Below are positions 7,829-15,856 of a stretch of 64,000 nt of DNA, piece by piece. This DNA is from Ochrobactrum sp. CGA5 (GTDB lineage Bacteria > Pseudomonadota > Alphaproteobacteria > Rhizobiales > Rhizobiaceae), in NCBI RefSeq assembly GCF_006345815.1, contig NZ_VCIG01000043.1, positions 124,001-188,000 on the forward strand, given 5' to 3'. Within the stretch, counting starts at the first letter, position 1. The number at the start of each line of letters is the position of its first letter. Under the pieces are notes generated by a model. That model searched no databases. It was given only the letters and a program-made list of their open reading frames with translations, and was not told the DNA's origin. A program made the position numbers and the translations under genes.

Positions 7829-8761
7829 TTATTGCAGGTCGCGAATGCGGTGCGCCAGACTTTTGGAGCCGGACGTCTTTTCATTCTCTGCGTCAGATTT
7901 TTCTGCAGCCTCGATAATTGAATGGATCGGGGATTCCGGTCCTTCTTTTTTGGCGGTCGCCGCTACCATATGAGCGGCAAGTACGGCCATTTCTTCACGA
8001 AGCGCCGCATTCTCGCGTCGGATTTCCGCCAATTCCGGGTGTTCGTTAGCGCCAGCATTGCTGCGGCTATAACGTTCGATTTTCTCCTGAGCATCGGAAA
8101 GCTCGGACATCAGTTTCTCAAGCTTCTGCTGCAGTTCCTCGTTGCGCCGCTTTTCACTCTTCAGTGCCGTCTGCGCCGAGGTCAGCTGGGTCGAAACTTC
8201 ATTGTAACGCGCTGCGGCTTCCTTGCGATCTCGACGCATTTCAGTCATCTCGTTTGTCAGACGGCTGTATTCCGTCTCGCTTCCACTTATCTCGATACGC
8301 AATGTATCGGCCAATCCCTCGAGCGCGCTATAGTGGCTCTGCATCCGTTCCAGTTCAGCCTGTAGGATTTCGGCTTTTTCAGCGGCCGTGTCGCGCATCG
8401 TCTCAGCCTCTTTCGTTACCCGCTCATGCTCCGCCAGTTGTTTCTCTATCTCCGTCTGGCTTCGTTCCAGGAGCGGAATGCGTTTCAGCTCTTCATATTG
8501 CCGCGCGAGCAAAACCTTCTGCTCCGCATTCTTCTGGCGTTCAAGCTTTAGCAATTGTTCCTGGCGGCTGACCACAACAGCGTGTTCCGCCCGCAGCCCG
8601 TCCCGGTCAGCACGTATTTCGGCTAGCGTTATCGGCAATTCCGCCTGAACCTGTCGGCGCGCCAGAAAAAAGGCCCGTCGCCAGACTGATGGGCCGAGCA
8701 AAACCACAACGAAAACCGCCACAAGAACGCCAAACATGAAAAAGAGAGCGGACTGGATCAC
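7829..8761 (-). CDS. Membrane-anchored coiled-coil protein of unknown function
   Basis: A 310-residue protein not recognised beyond its architecture. Residues about 4-26 form one hydrophobic membrane segment (FFMFGVLVAVFVVVLLGP) followed by positive residues (WRRAFFLARR), which predicts a cytoplasmic body. Residues about 40-260 are almost continuous heptad-rich coiled coil, dense in Glu, Lys, Arg, Gln and Leu and without Pro after about residue 95. The final 50 residues (EGPESPIHSIIEAAEKSDAEN) look disordered and end in a short helix SLAHRIRDLQ. It is on the same strand as eipA, 121 bases downstream, and may share its transcript. The layout resembles proteins that organise envelope or division structures, but no function should be assigned. 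Confidence 0.75.
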   Translation of the reverse strand: MIQSALFFMFGVLVAVFVVVLLGPSVWRRAFFLARRQVQAELPITLAEIRADRDGLRAEHAVVVSRQEQLLKLERQKNAEQKVLLARQYEELKRIPLLERSQTEIEKQLAEHERVTKEAETMRDTAAEKAEILQAELERMQSHYSALEGLADTLRIEISGSETEYSRLTNEMTEMRRDRKEAAARYNEVSTQLTSAQTALKSEKRRNEELQQKLEKLMSELSDAQEKIERYSRSNAGANEHPELAEIRRENAALREEMAVLAAHMVAATAKKEGPESPIHSIIEAAEKSDAENEKTSGSKSLAHRIRDLQ

Positions 8762-8882
8762 GGTTTCAAATGGGCCCGAGCGGTTTCAGACAAGCAGTTA
8801 CTATTCATAGTGCGCTGTCGACCGTCTTTCCAGTCAGCGAAATCAATCTCCGACTGAAAAGATGGCTTTGCGCAACTAATTC

Positions 8883-9479
8883 CTAGAACGGATTCCAAGT
8901 CGGCGCGGCGGAAAGCTTCAGATAACCGATATTCACGCCCAGCCGTGCACCCACACCGGTGCGGATCGGCACCAGCATGATGTTCTCACGCTTCAGGACA
9001 TTGAAGCCGACACCCGCAACTACATAGGCAGAACCTGCAACGCCGGCATAACGACCGTAAAGATTCTGGATGTCATCTAGATTGTAGACAAGCATCATCA
9101 CACGAGAGCCCTGCCCGCCGAAATCCCAGCCTAGCGAGGGCCCTTGCCAGAACGTTTTATGATCGCCCGCGTTCTTCGTATAGAGCGTACCTTCTCCATA
9201 GGTCAGGCCGCCGATGAAAGCGCCGGAACCTTCTTCACCAAGAATATAGCCATTGGGCAAACCAAAACTCTGGAACGCCCTCTCGACCGCGCTTGCTATA
9301 CCGCCCGAAGTCGACCCGAAGAACCTGTGACCAGATGCAACGATTTCATCGGCAGTGTATGTGTTCTGCGCTCTCGCCTGATTTGGCAGAGCGATGAAAG
9401 AAACAAACAGCGCCGCAAAAAACGCAACGAAGCACGCTGCATTGCGGAACTTGATTTGCGACAGGGATTGTATGGCCAT
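8883..9479 (-). CDS. eipA: Periplasmic envelope-integrity protein EipA (DUF1134)
   Basis: A 198-residue exported protein of the DUF1134 family. A signal peptide spans about residues 1-36 (hydrophobic CFVAFFAALFVSFIALP, then ARAQ). The mature part carries family blocks such as VERAFQSFGLPNGYILGEEGSGAF, YGEGTLYTKN and GPSLGWDFGGQGSRVMMLVYNL. In Brucella abortus EipA is a soluble periplasmic beta-barrel needed for envelope stress resistance and virulence, and its gene is directly activated by CtrA; the same order eipA-chpT-ctrA is found there. The start with an AAGGAAT ribosome site was chosen over an upstream in-frame codon that would bury the signal peptide. I did not find a perfect CtrA box upstream. 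Confidence 0.92.
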   Translation of the reverse strand: MAIQSLSQIKFRNAACFVAFFAALFVSFIALPNQARAQNTYTADEIVASGHRFFGSTSGGIASAVERAFQSFGLPNGYILGEEGSGAFIGGLTYGEGTLYTKNAGDHKTFWQGPSLGWDFGGQGSRVMMLVYNLDDIQNLYGRYAGVAGSAYVVAGVGFNVLKRENIMLVPIRTGVGARLGVNIGYLKLSAAPTWNPF

Positions 9480-9878
9480 GTAAAATTCCTTTTGGCTCTC
9501 CGCTCCTCTGTCTGACGGCCCTGTTAAAAGCCTGACCATGTCTCTTCCGGACATTTCGGTCGAATCGCGCCTATTCTAGACCCAAATTTATTGTTCAAAC
9601 CTTTAAGCCTCGAAATTGGCTTTACGAAGGCATGCGATATCGGCGCTTTTCCCACACTGATGTGAGAGAATACCAGGACGGTACCGGTGGAAAAGAGAGC
9701 TTTGTTGCGACGGTTCGATGGCGCGTGTATCCAGTTAAACCGATATTCCGGGCGATTCGCCCACCCTTCATGCAGCGTGCAAACTCTGGCTTTGCGAGCT
9801 GTTTCGTCAACCGATAACGGTCCGCTGTTCCGGCAAACCGGAACGAGCGGGATCGATCCGCGTTCCGGAGAAAACGCC
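9480..9878. promoter_or_regulatory. Divergent promoter region eipA/chpT
   Basis: About 400 bases without a supported gene. One GANTC site is present at 9562-9566. Several TTAA half-sites occur (for example near 9524, 9602 and 9736) but no two are spaced as a full TTAA-N7-TTAA CtrA box. It should contain both promoters. Confidence 0.4.
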
Positions 9879-10508
9879 ATGCCAATGCCCGTTACCCTTT
9901 CTGCGCTCGACCTCGGTGCGCTTCTGTGCAGCAGGATCTGTCATGACATTATTTCGCCGGTTGGCGCGATCAATAATGGTCTGGAACTGTTGGAAGAAGG
10001 CGGAGCCGACGAGGACGCAATGGCGCTCATCAAATCGAGCGCCCGCAACGCCTCCGCCCGCCTTCAGTTTGCCCGCATCGCGTTCGGTGCAGCGGGCTCG
10101 GCCGGCGTGCAGATCGATACAGGCGACGCACAGAACGTTGCGACTGAATATTTCAAAAACGAAAAGCCGGAATTTAGCTGGGAAGGCACTCGCGTCCTTC
10201 TGCCGAAGAACAAGGTCAAGCTGCTTCTCAACATGCTTCTGATCGGCAATGCAGCGATACCGCGTGGCGGTTCTCTGGCCGTGCGCCTCGAAGGTGGAGA
10301 GGCCGAACCGCGTTTTATCATCACTGTGAAGGGCCGCATGCTGCGCGTTCCACCGAAGTTCCTTGAGCTTCATTCGGGTGCCGCTCCAGAAGAACCGATC
10401 GACGCCCATTCCGTCCAGCCCTACTATACGCTGCTGCTGGCCGAAGAAGCAGGCATGAAGATTTCCATTCACGCTACTGCGGAAGATATCGTGTTTTCGG
10501 CTGAGTGA
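9879..10508 (+). CDS. chpT: Histidine phosphotransferase ChpT
   Basis: A 209-residue phosphotransfer protein that relays phosphate from the CckA hybrid kinase to CtrA and CpdR. The N-terminal dimerisation helix contains the phospho-acceptor His22 in SRICHDIISPVGAINNGLELL. The remaining two thirds form a degenerate, non-ATP-binding kinase-like domain. The start at MPMPVTLSALDL was chosen because a GGAG lies 8 bases upstream and it places the acceptor at residue 22 as in Brucella ChpT; the open frame reaches 64 codons further upstream without similarity. It is followed on the same strand by a single-domain receiver and then by convergent ctrA, its final target. Confidence 0.93.
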   Translation: MPMPVTLSALDLGALLCSRICHDIISPVGAINNGLELLEEGGADEDAMALIKSSARNASARLQFARIAFGAAGSAGVQIDTGDAQNVATEYFKNEKPEFSWEGTRVLLPKNKVKLLLNMLLIGNAAIPRGGSLAVRLEGGEAEPRFIITVKGRMLRVPPKFLELHSGAAPEEPIDAHSVQPYYTLLLAEEAGMKISIHATAEDIVFSAE

Positions 10509-10659
10509 GCGCGCCGGAGCGCGGGTCTAACCCGCGCTCATATTGGCAAACCGCAATAAACCTCTCTATCAGTCAGGCAATGCAATTCCGGTCAGGATAT
10601 GCATCATAAGATATTCGTCGAAAGCGTTGCGGCCAGCGCACATTTGTGGAGGAGACTGC

Positions 10660-11043
10660 ATGGCGAATGAACCGATTGCGGGCCATTGTCTGCTGGTTGA
10701 CGACTCCTCCGTCATTCGCAAAGTCGCGCGCCGCATCCTTTCCGAAACCATTGCGGAGTTTGCTGAGGCTTCAACCGGTCGGGAAGCACTTGAAGCCTGT
10801 TTTTCGCACATGCCCGATATTGTTCTGCTCGACTACGATCTTCCTGACATGACGGCATTGGAAGTCGTGACAGAATTACGTGCCATGCCCGGTGGTGATC
10901 AACCGCGTATTATTCTGTGCCTTTATGAACTCGATGTGACTCGTATCATGCGGGCGAAACGCGCAGGCGCCAATGGCTATATCCTGAAACCGTTTGATCG
11001 CACCTACCTAACGGAACAATTTGCGGGCATTCTGTCCGCTTAG
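10660..11043 (+). CDS. Single-domain response regulator next to chpT
   Basis: A 127-residue stand-alone receiver domain with no output domain. The acidic pair Asp14-Asp15, phospho-acceptor Asp58 (VLLDYDLPD) and the Lys110-Pro111 signature (YILKPF) are present. The Thr/Ser that normally transmits the switch appears replaced by Cys87 or Leu88 in RIILCLYELD, an unusual feature. A GGAGGAGA ribosome site 7 bases upstream fixes the ATG; a longer in-frame start is not supported. It is not CpdR or DivK by sequence. Its place 151 bases after chpT and before ctrA suggests a phosphate sink or extra partner for the ChpT relay, which is inference. Confidence 0.85.
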   Translation: MANEPIAGHCLLVDDSSVIRKVARRILSETIAEFAEASTGREALEACFSHMPDIVLLDYDLPDMTALEVVTELRAMPGGDQPRIILCLYELDVTRIMRAKRAGANGYILKPFDRTYLTEQFAGILSA

Positions 11044-11124
11044 AGCATAAGCTGATTGGAACGAAGTCCGATGGAGCCGTGCTTTACAGCGTAATGCTTC
11101 GGGCACAATCACTCTCAAAAAAGC

Positions 11125-11150
11125 AAAAGCTCCGCCAAAGCGGAGCTTTT
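11125..11150. terminator. Bidirectional terminator between receiver gene and ctrA
   Basis: Ten-base perfect stem (11125-11134 with 11141-11150), six-base loop, A-run on the left and T-run on the right. It lies between two convergent genes, 81 bases after the receiver stop and 24 before the ctrA stop, so it can serve both. Confidence 0.85.
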
Positions 11151-11173
11151 TACATTTCGGATCATTGAGCCGA

Positions 11174-11872
11174 TCAGGCGCTTTCGCGCATTTCCGCATC
11201 TGGCTCACGCAGCACATAGCCACGCCCCCAGACCGTCTCGATATAGCTCTGGCTACCTGAGACAGCATCAAGCTTCTTGCGCAGCTTGCAAATGAAGACG
11301 TCGATGATCTTCAGTTCCGGCTCGTCCATGCCACCATAGAGATGGTTGAGGAACATTTCCTTGGTGAGCGTCGTACCCTTGCGGAGCGAAAGCAGCTCCA
11401 GCATCTGGTATTCCTTGCCGGTCAGGTGGACACGCTGGCCGGAGACTTCAACCGTCTTCGCATCCAGATTGACCACCAGCTCGCCCGTCGTGATAACCGA
11501 CTGAGCGTGCCCCTTCGAACGACGCACAATCGCGTGAATACGTGCGATCAGCTCATCCTTGTGGAACGGTTTGGTCATGTAATCGTCGGCGCCGAAGCCC
11601 AGACCACGAACCTTGTCCTCAATACCGGCCATACCGGAAAGGATAAGGATCGGCGTCTTCACCTTGGACAGACGCAAGGTGCGAAGAACTTCATAACCAG
11701 ACATGTCCGGCAGGTTCAAGTCCAGCAGGATGATGTCGTAATCATATAGCTTGCCGAGATCGATGCCTTCTTCGCCCAGATCGGTCGTATAGACATTAAA
11801 ACTCTCGGACTTCAGCATCAACTCGATGCTCTGTGCGATAGCACTGTCGTCTTCAATCAAAAGGACGCGCAT
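11174..11872 (-). CDS. ctrA: Cell-cycle master response regulator CtrA
   Basis: A 232-residue OmpR-type regulator. The receiver domain (residues 1-120) has Asp8-Asp9, phospho-acceptor Asp51 ([17 protein letters not shown]) and a conserved Lys in [11 protein letters not shown]. The C-terminal winged helix (about 125-225) carries the very conserved CtrA sequence [32 protein letters not shown]. CtrA controls division, replication, motility and envelope genes in alphaproteobacteria and is essential in Brucella. The C-terminus ends in ESA, compatible with ClpXP recognition as in Caulobacter, although there the end is AA. Its upstream region carries a dense GANTC cluster and CtrA-like boxes, indicating methylation-timed and self-controlled transcription. 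Confidence 0.97.
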   Translation of the reverse strand: MRVLLIEDDSAIAQSIELMLKSESFNVYTTDLGEEGIDLGKLYDYDIILLDLNLPDMSGYEVLRTLRLSKVKTPILILSGMAGIEDKVRGLGFGADDYMTKPFHKDELIARIHAIVRRSKGHAQSVITTGELVVNLDAKTVEVSGQRVHLTGKEYQMLELLSLRKGTTLTKEMFLNHLYGGMDEPELKIIDVFICKLRKKLDAVSGSQSYIETVWGRGYVLREPDAEMRESA

Positions 11873-12402
11873 CTCTTATCCCCTTTCCGCAGCCGACCCG
11901 ATGTCCCTCACGGCAGCACACGGAACTATCGTTGCCTTTGCATGAAGGTGCCAGCAAATGGTTAACAAAATATGATTCTGCTTGGCAAGCATATTTCTGC
12001 CCTATTTAGAAAATTCTCTTACGCGACTGAATCATAAAGACATTCTTTCTTTTAAGATTCTAAAGTATCGCATTAAGAATCTCCTCTAAGCGATTCATCT
12101 GACTCTAGCTTTCACCTGTTGCCGAAAAACAACATGAGGTTTACCGAGCCTTAAGTCCTAACACGTATGATTAACTTCGCCGGTAAAGGAATGGTTACCA
12201 AACAAGCGAATTCTTAACTTTTTGTTTCGCTTGCTGAGCCGTTTCGGAAGAACGGTTGCGATGATTTTCCCTTTAGGGTCTTGAATTCGCAAGAAGATTC
12301 GGGTGTGGGCCGGTTGCGTTGTGTCCGTTTACACCTGTTAATAAAAGTCGGGGGGAACGCCCCAACACATGAAAGCTGGTTGGTGTTCAAGGAGTATTGC
12401 GT
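11873..12402. promoter_or_regulatory. ctrA/fliJ divergent regulatory region
   Basis: A 530-base gene-free region. Six GANTC sites (CcrM methylation targets) fall within 132 bases at 11974, 12029, 12056, 12077, 12092 and 12101, plus one at 12296. TTTA-N7-TTAA at 12140-12154 is a one-mismatch CtrA box, and ATGGTTAA (reverse of the TTAACCAT half-site) lies at 11958-11965. In Caulobacter the ctrA promoter is silenced by full methylation and fed back by CtrA, so the layout suggests the same control here. Transcription start sites cannot be placed from sequence. Confidence 0.7.
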
Positions 12403-12795
12403 ATGAAGCCACGTGAAAGCCTGGTCAGGCTGAAACTGTTCCAAGTGAAGGAAAAGCGCCGTCAACTGGGCCAGCTTGACCTCATGATCGGCGAGTTCGA
12501 ACGGATGGCCGGAGAACTCGACGCCCAGATTCTATCAGAAGAGAAAAAAGCTGGCATCACTGACATCAATCATTTCGCTTATCCGACCTTTGCCAAGGCT
12601 GCACGCCAGCGGCGCGACAATCTCTTCGTATCGATTCGCGACCTGATGTCCCAGAAGGAAGCGGCCGAAGCCGAATTGTCAGTCGCAGAAACCGAACTGA
12701 CGAAAGCCGAAGCGCTCGAAGAACGCGACGGGGGCAAGGCCCCACGGGAAATGATTGAGCGTCCCGTAAACCAGCGTCGCGCCATGATTGGCTGA
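12403..12795 (+). CDS. fliJ: FliJ-like flagellar export chaperone
   Basis: A 130-residue, highly charged, almost wholly alpha-helical coiled-coil protein. It starts MKPRESLVRLKLFQVKEKRRQLGQLDLMI, the usual FliJ opening, and contains a second long helix AEAELSVAETELTKAEALEE. FliJ helps the flagellar export ATPase FliI engage substrates. An AAGGAG ribosome site 8 bases upstream fixes the ATG. It is divergent from ctrA across a long regulatory region with CtrA-like boxes, compatible with CtrA control of flagellar genes. No other flagellar genes are nearby and the family signature is weak, so some other coiled-coil role is possible. Confidence 0.7.
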   Translation: MKPRESLVRLKLFQVKEKRRQLGQLDLMIGEFERMAGELDAQILSEEKKAGITDINHFAYPTFAKAARQRRDNLFVSIRDLMSQKEAAEAELSVAETELTKAEALEERDGGKAPREMIERPVNQRRAMIG

Positions 12796-12819
12796 TCGAC
12801 GCGACCATAAAGTATACTC

Positions 12820-12846
12820 GACGCTGCTTTTGTAAAAAGCGGCGTC
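12820..12846 (+). terminator. Hairpin downstream of the FliJ-like gene
   Basis: Twelve-base stem (12820-12831 with 12835-12846, one G-T pair) ending 51 bases past the stop codon. No long T-run follows, so termination strength is doubtful. Confidence 0.45.
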
Positions 12847-12883
12847 TTGCCGTTGTCTGTAAATACCTCGTTTCCCTCAACAT

Positions 12884-12903
12884 ATTGATATTTAGATATC
12901 AAT
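12884..12903. promoter_or_regulatory. Perfect 8-4-8 palindrome upstream of the AbrB-type gene
   Basis: ATTGATAT and ATATCAAT arms are perfect with a four-base spacer; the element ends 57 bases before the start codon. Its size and symmetry suit a dimeric repressor. The binding protein is unknown. Confidence 0.45.
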
Positions 12904-12960
12904 GTTTCTCGAATGAAATCGGGTTTGCATAGCTCTCTCGCCAGATGTAGTGAGGAAGCG

Positions 12961-14082
12961 ATGCACAAGACCTCCCCCTCCGGGCCGACCCCGCCCCCAA
13001 GCAGACTCAGCTTCAAGAACACAGCCAGACCGGTCCAATGGGTCTTTCTGGCTGGGTTCTCCGCTATTCTGATTTTCGCAGGGGAAGAGTTGCGGTTACC
13101 TGCCGCCATGCTTCTGGGCGCGATGCTCGGTGCAATTCTTATGGCCGCAGGCGAAAGCACGCTGCGGGTTCACCGCTGGCTGTCGCTTGGGGCACAGGGT
13201 GTCGTCGGCTGCCTTATCGCCCGCTCGATCACTGCTGAGTTTTTTGCCAGCATGGGACAGCACCTGCCTGTCATCCTGCTATCCGTCGGCTTTGTGCTGT
13301 TTACCAGTACTTTTATTGGCTACCTGCTCGCGCGATTTCGCATTTTACCGGGCACAACCGCCGTGTGGGGATCTTCTCCCGGTGCGGCTACCGCAATGAC
13401 GCTGATGGCCGAAGCCCACGGAGCGGACGCTCGTCTCGTTGCCTTTATGCAGTATCTGCGTGTGGTGTTGGTTGCCACAGCCGCTTCTCTTGTCCTACGC
13501 CTCTGCACTGGCGTTGAAACCGTTGCGCCCGCCGAAATCGTTTGGTTTCCTCCCATCGATTGGTCCACCCTTGGACCGACATTATTTTTGATCATCGGCG
13601 GCTCGTTCCTTGGAGAAATCCTCCGCATTCCGACGGGCGGCATGCTCGTGCCGCTCATACTGGGTGCGTTGCTTCAGGACACCAGCTTCCTCACCATAGA
13701 CCTGCCGCCATGGTTGCTCGCAGTCAGCTATCTGCTCATCGGCTGGCGCATCGGCCTCGGCTTCTCGCGTGCCATCATCGCTCATGCCGCACGTGCCTTT
13801 CCGGCGGTGCTGGCATCAACATTGCTGCTCATTGCCGTTTGTGGGTTGTTTGGCATGGCGCTCGGTCACGTGCTGGGCCTTGATCCGTTAACCGCCTATC
13901 TTGCCACCAGTCCTGGCGGCGCCGATACTGTTGCGATTATCGCAGCCTCGAGCAATGTCGATTTGCCCTTTATCATTGCCATGCAGACCAGCCGCTTCTT
14001 CATCGTGCTTCTGGCAGGCCCTGCCATCGCCCGCTTTGTTGCTGCGCGCATTGATAAGCGGACCATGAAAAAGAACCTCTAA
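12961..14082 (+). CDS. AbrB-family (putative ammonia monooxygenase-type) membrane protein
   Basis: A 373-residue integral membrane protein of PF05145, annotated variously as AbrB family or putative ammonia monooxygenase; neither name has experimental backing. About ten membrane helices are seen in two homologous halves. Each half carries the family signature: GSSPGAATAMTLMAEAHGAD (about residues 138-157) and ATSPGGADTVAIIAASSNVD (about 318-337). The duplicated SPG(A/G)A motifs suggest a pseudo-symmetric transporter. A GAGG 5 bases upstream supports this ATG over an earlier one at 12913. A perfect palindrome at 12884-12903 may control it. It has no obvious operon partners. Confidence 0.82.
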   Translation: MHKTSPSGPTPPPSRLSFKNTARPVQWVFLAGFSAILIFAGEELRLPAAMLLGAMLGAILMAAGESTLRVHRWLSLGAQGVVGCLIARSITAEFFASMGQHLPVILLSVGFVLFTSTFIGYLLARFRILPGTTAVWGSSPGAATAMTLMAEAHGADARLVAFMQYLRVVLVATAASLVLRLCTGVETVAPAEIVWFPPIDWSTLGPTLFLIIGGSFLGEILRIPTGGMLVPLILGALLQDTSFLTIDLPPWLLAVSYLLIGWRIGLGFSRAIIAHAARAFPAVLASTLLLIAVCGLFGMALGHVLGLDPLTAYLATSPGGADTVAIIAASSNVDLPFIIAMQTSRFFIVLLAGPAIARFVAARIDKRTMKKNL

Positions 14083-14126
14083 CAGCCCAATTGCCGGAGC
14101 TGGCGGGACCGTGTTAGGTTTTCGGC

Positions 14127-14519
14127 ATGACACAGGTTTGCACCCATCTCATGTTTCAGGGCAGTGCAGGCGCAGCTCTGGAAACATATCGTTCGATCTT
14201 TCCCGACTTCCTGATCGAGTCGATCAAAATCTATGACGAAGCAAGCGGCAGTCCCGGTAAGGTGCAGATCGCACGCGTGACCTTCGCCGAGCACCGGTTG
14301 ATCGTGATCGACAGCCCCATTTCGCATCAGTTCGACTTCAACCCATCCGTATCGCTTTTCATCGACTTCCATGATGAGGAAAGCCTGACCAGTGCCTTTG
14401 AAAAGCTTTCAGACGGTGGCGAAACACTGATGCCACTCGACAATTACGGTTTCAGCAAGCTTTTCGCCTGGATCAAGGACAGATACGGCGTTTCCTGGCA
14501 GTTGAACTTGCAAGCCTGA
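14127..14519 (+). CDS. VOC-superfamily protein, PhnB/DUF (3-demethylubiquinone methyltransferase-like) type
   Basis: A 130-residue single-domain protein of the PhnB-like branch of the glyoxalase/bleomycin-resistance fold. It shows the opening QVCTHLMFQGSAGAALETYRSIFPD, the central HRLIVIDSPISHQFDFNPSVSLFIDF and the terminal DNYGFSKLFAWIKDRYGVSWQLNL. The last block is diagnostic for this branch (usually YG.....D..G..W.). Members act as dimers, often with a metal, but most have unknown substrates. It starts 44 bases after the AbrB-type gene on the same strand and is followed at once by a terminator, so it may be the second gene of that transcript. Confidence 0.85.
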   Translation: MTQVCTHLMFQGSAGAALETYRSIFPDFLIESIKIYDEASGSPGKVQIARVTFAEHRLIVIDSPISHQFDFNPSVSLFIDFHDEESLTSAFEKLSDGGETLMPLDNYGFSKLFAWIKDRYGVSWQLNLQA

Positions 14520-14526
14520 CAAATAA

Positions 14527-14550
14527 AAAACCCGGCTTTCGCCGGGTTTT
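14527..14550. terminator. Terminator between the PhnB-like gene and gnnB
   Basis: Ten-base stem (14527-14536 with 14541-14550), four-base loop, A-run and T-run on the two sides. It starts 8 bases after the stop of the rightward gene and ends 24 bases from the stop of the leftward one, so it can work in both directions. Confidence 0.85.
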
Positions 14551-14573
14551 CGTCAAGCAGATTGAAAAGCTGA

Positions 14574-15698
14574 TCAGCCCTTCTTGCCATGGAAACCACG
14601 GATAGCGCCGATGATCTTGTCGTGATCTGCTTCCGATAGATAGGGGTGCATCGGCAGGCTCAGAATGCGGTTCGGCAGGCTTTCCGAAACCGGCAGTCCA
14701 CCCGGCGCAACCGGATAATGCTTGTATGCCGTCTGTTGGTGTAGCGGCTTAACATAATAGATGACCGAAGGAATGCCTTCCGCCTGAAGATGCGCCTTCA
14801 GGCCATCGCGGTTTTCGCTCTCGATAGAATATTGAGCCCATGCCGAACGGTTGCCGGCCGGAAGGGCGGGAACCTTGACGACATCTTTCAACGCTTCATT
14901 GTATCGCTTGGCGATGCGGTCACGCGCTTCCATTTCGTCTTCCAGGATCGCAAGCTTTTCCAGAAGAATAGCAGCCTGGATCGTGTCCAGACGCGAGTTG
15001 ATACCAATGCGAACGTTGTCGTACTGGGTTTCGCCCTTGCCGTGGAACAGAACCGAACGCAGCGTGTCTGCCAATTCGGCATCGTTGGTGAACATGGCAC
15101 CGCCGTCGCCATAGCAGCCTAGAGGCTTTGCCGGATAGAAGCTCGTCGCACCGACATGGCCGAATGCTCCGCACATGACATTGTCACGCTTGCCGCCGAT
15201 GGACTGAGCGGCGTCTTCGATCACGAACAGGCCTTCGCGGTCGGCAACGGCGCTGATGCGGTTGTAGTCGGCAGCCAGACCGAACAGATCGACCGGGATG
15301 ATCGCCTTCGGCTGCAGGCGGCCTTCCTTGCGGATAGCGGCGATCGCAACTTCAAGCTGCTCGACGTTCAGGTTGTACGTGTTCGCATCTACGTCAACGA
15401 ACACCGGCTCTGCGCCGACCAGCGCAACAACTTCCGCCGTGGCAGCAAAGGTGAAGGACGGAACGAATACTGCATCTCCCGGACCGATACCGCGTGCCAT
15501 CAGAGGCATCTGCAATGCATCGGTGCCGTTAGCGCAGGCGATGACATGCTCCACACCCAGATATTCGCCGAGCTTCTTTTCAAATTCGGCCACTTCCGGT
15601 CCAAGAATATAACGGCCTTCCGCAACAACCTTGGAAATGGCGGCATTGAGACGGTCTTCGATACGCGCGCGCTGCGCTCCAAGATCAATAAACTGCAT
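14574..15698 (-). CDS. gnnB: DegT-family sugar aminotransferase, probable UDP-3-keto-GlcNAc aminotransferase GnnB
   Basis: A 374-residue PLP-dependent aminotransferase of the DegT/DnrJ/EryC1 class. The cofactor lysine is Lys191 in GATSFYPAKPLGCYGDGG; the nucleotide-sugar binding regions GRYILGPEVAEFE and the C-terminal SLPMHPYLSEAD are present. Its upstream partner is a Gfo/Idh dehydrogenase of the GnnA type. In Acidithiobacillus GnnA oxidises UDP-GlcNAc at C3 and GnnB aminates it, giving the 2,3-diaminoglucose used for lipid A. Brucella-group lipid A is built on diaminoglucose, so this assignment fits chemistry and context. WbpE- or PerA-like O-antigen roles remain possible. The start follows the family beginning MQFIDLGAQ. 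Confidence 0.75.
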   Translation of the reverse strand: MQFIDLGAQRARIEDRLNAAISKVVAEGRYILGPEVAEFEKKLGEYLGVEHVIACANGTDALQMPLMARGIGPGDAVFVPSFTFAATAEVVALVGAEPVFVDVDANTYNLNVEQLEVAIAAIRKEGRLQPKAIIPVDLFGLAADYNRISAVADREGLFVIEDAAQSIGGKRDNVMCGAFGHVGATSFYPAKPLGCYGDGGAMFTNDAELADTLRSVLFHGKGETQYDNVRIGINSRLDTIQAAILLEKLAILEDEMEARDRIAKRYNEALKDVVKVPALPAGNRSAWAQYSIESENRDGLKAHLQAEGIPSVIYYVKPLHQQTAYKHYPVAPGGLPVSESLPNRILSLPMHPYLSEADHDKIIGAIRGFHGKKG

Positions 15699-15856
15699 GT
15701 TGGCTCCAATATATCTGGCCCGCACAAACGGATATGCGAATCCTCGGCAACCTATTTATTCGCTTGCGACCAGCCCCGCTATGGCCAGAGCGTTCAAAGT
15801 TTTGCGATTCCTGTAACACCGCTTGACACAGTTCACACGAACCGCGCGGCTTCCCT

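Noticed and set aside
9524-9740. CtrA boxes upstream of eipA and chpT
   Set aside because: TTAA half-sites are present but none are spaced by seven bases, so no site is claimed although eipA is known to be CtrA-activated in Brucella.
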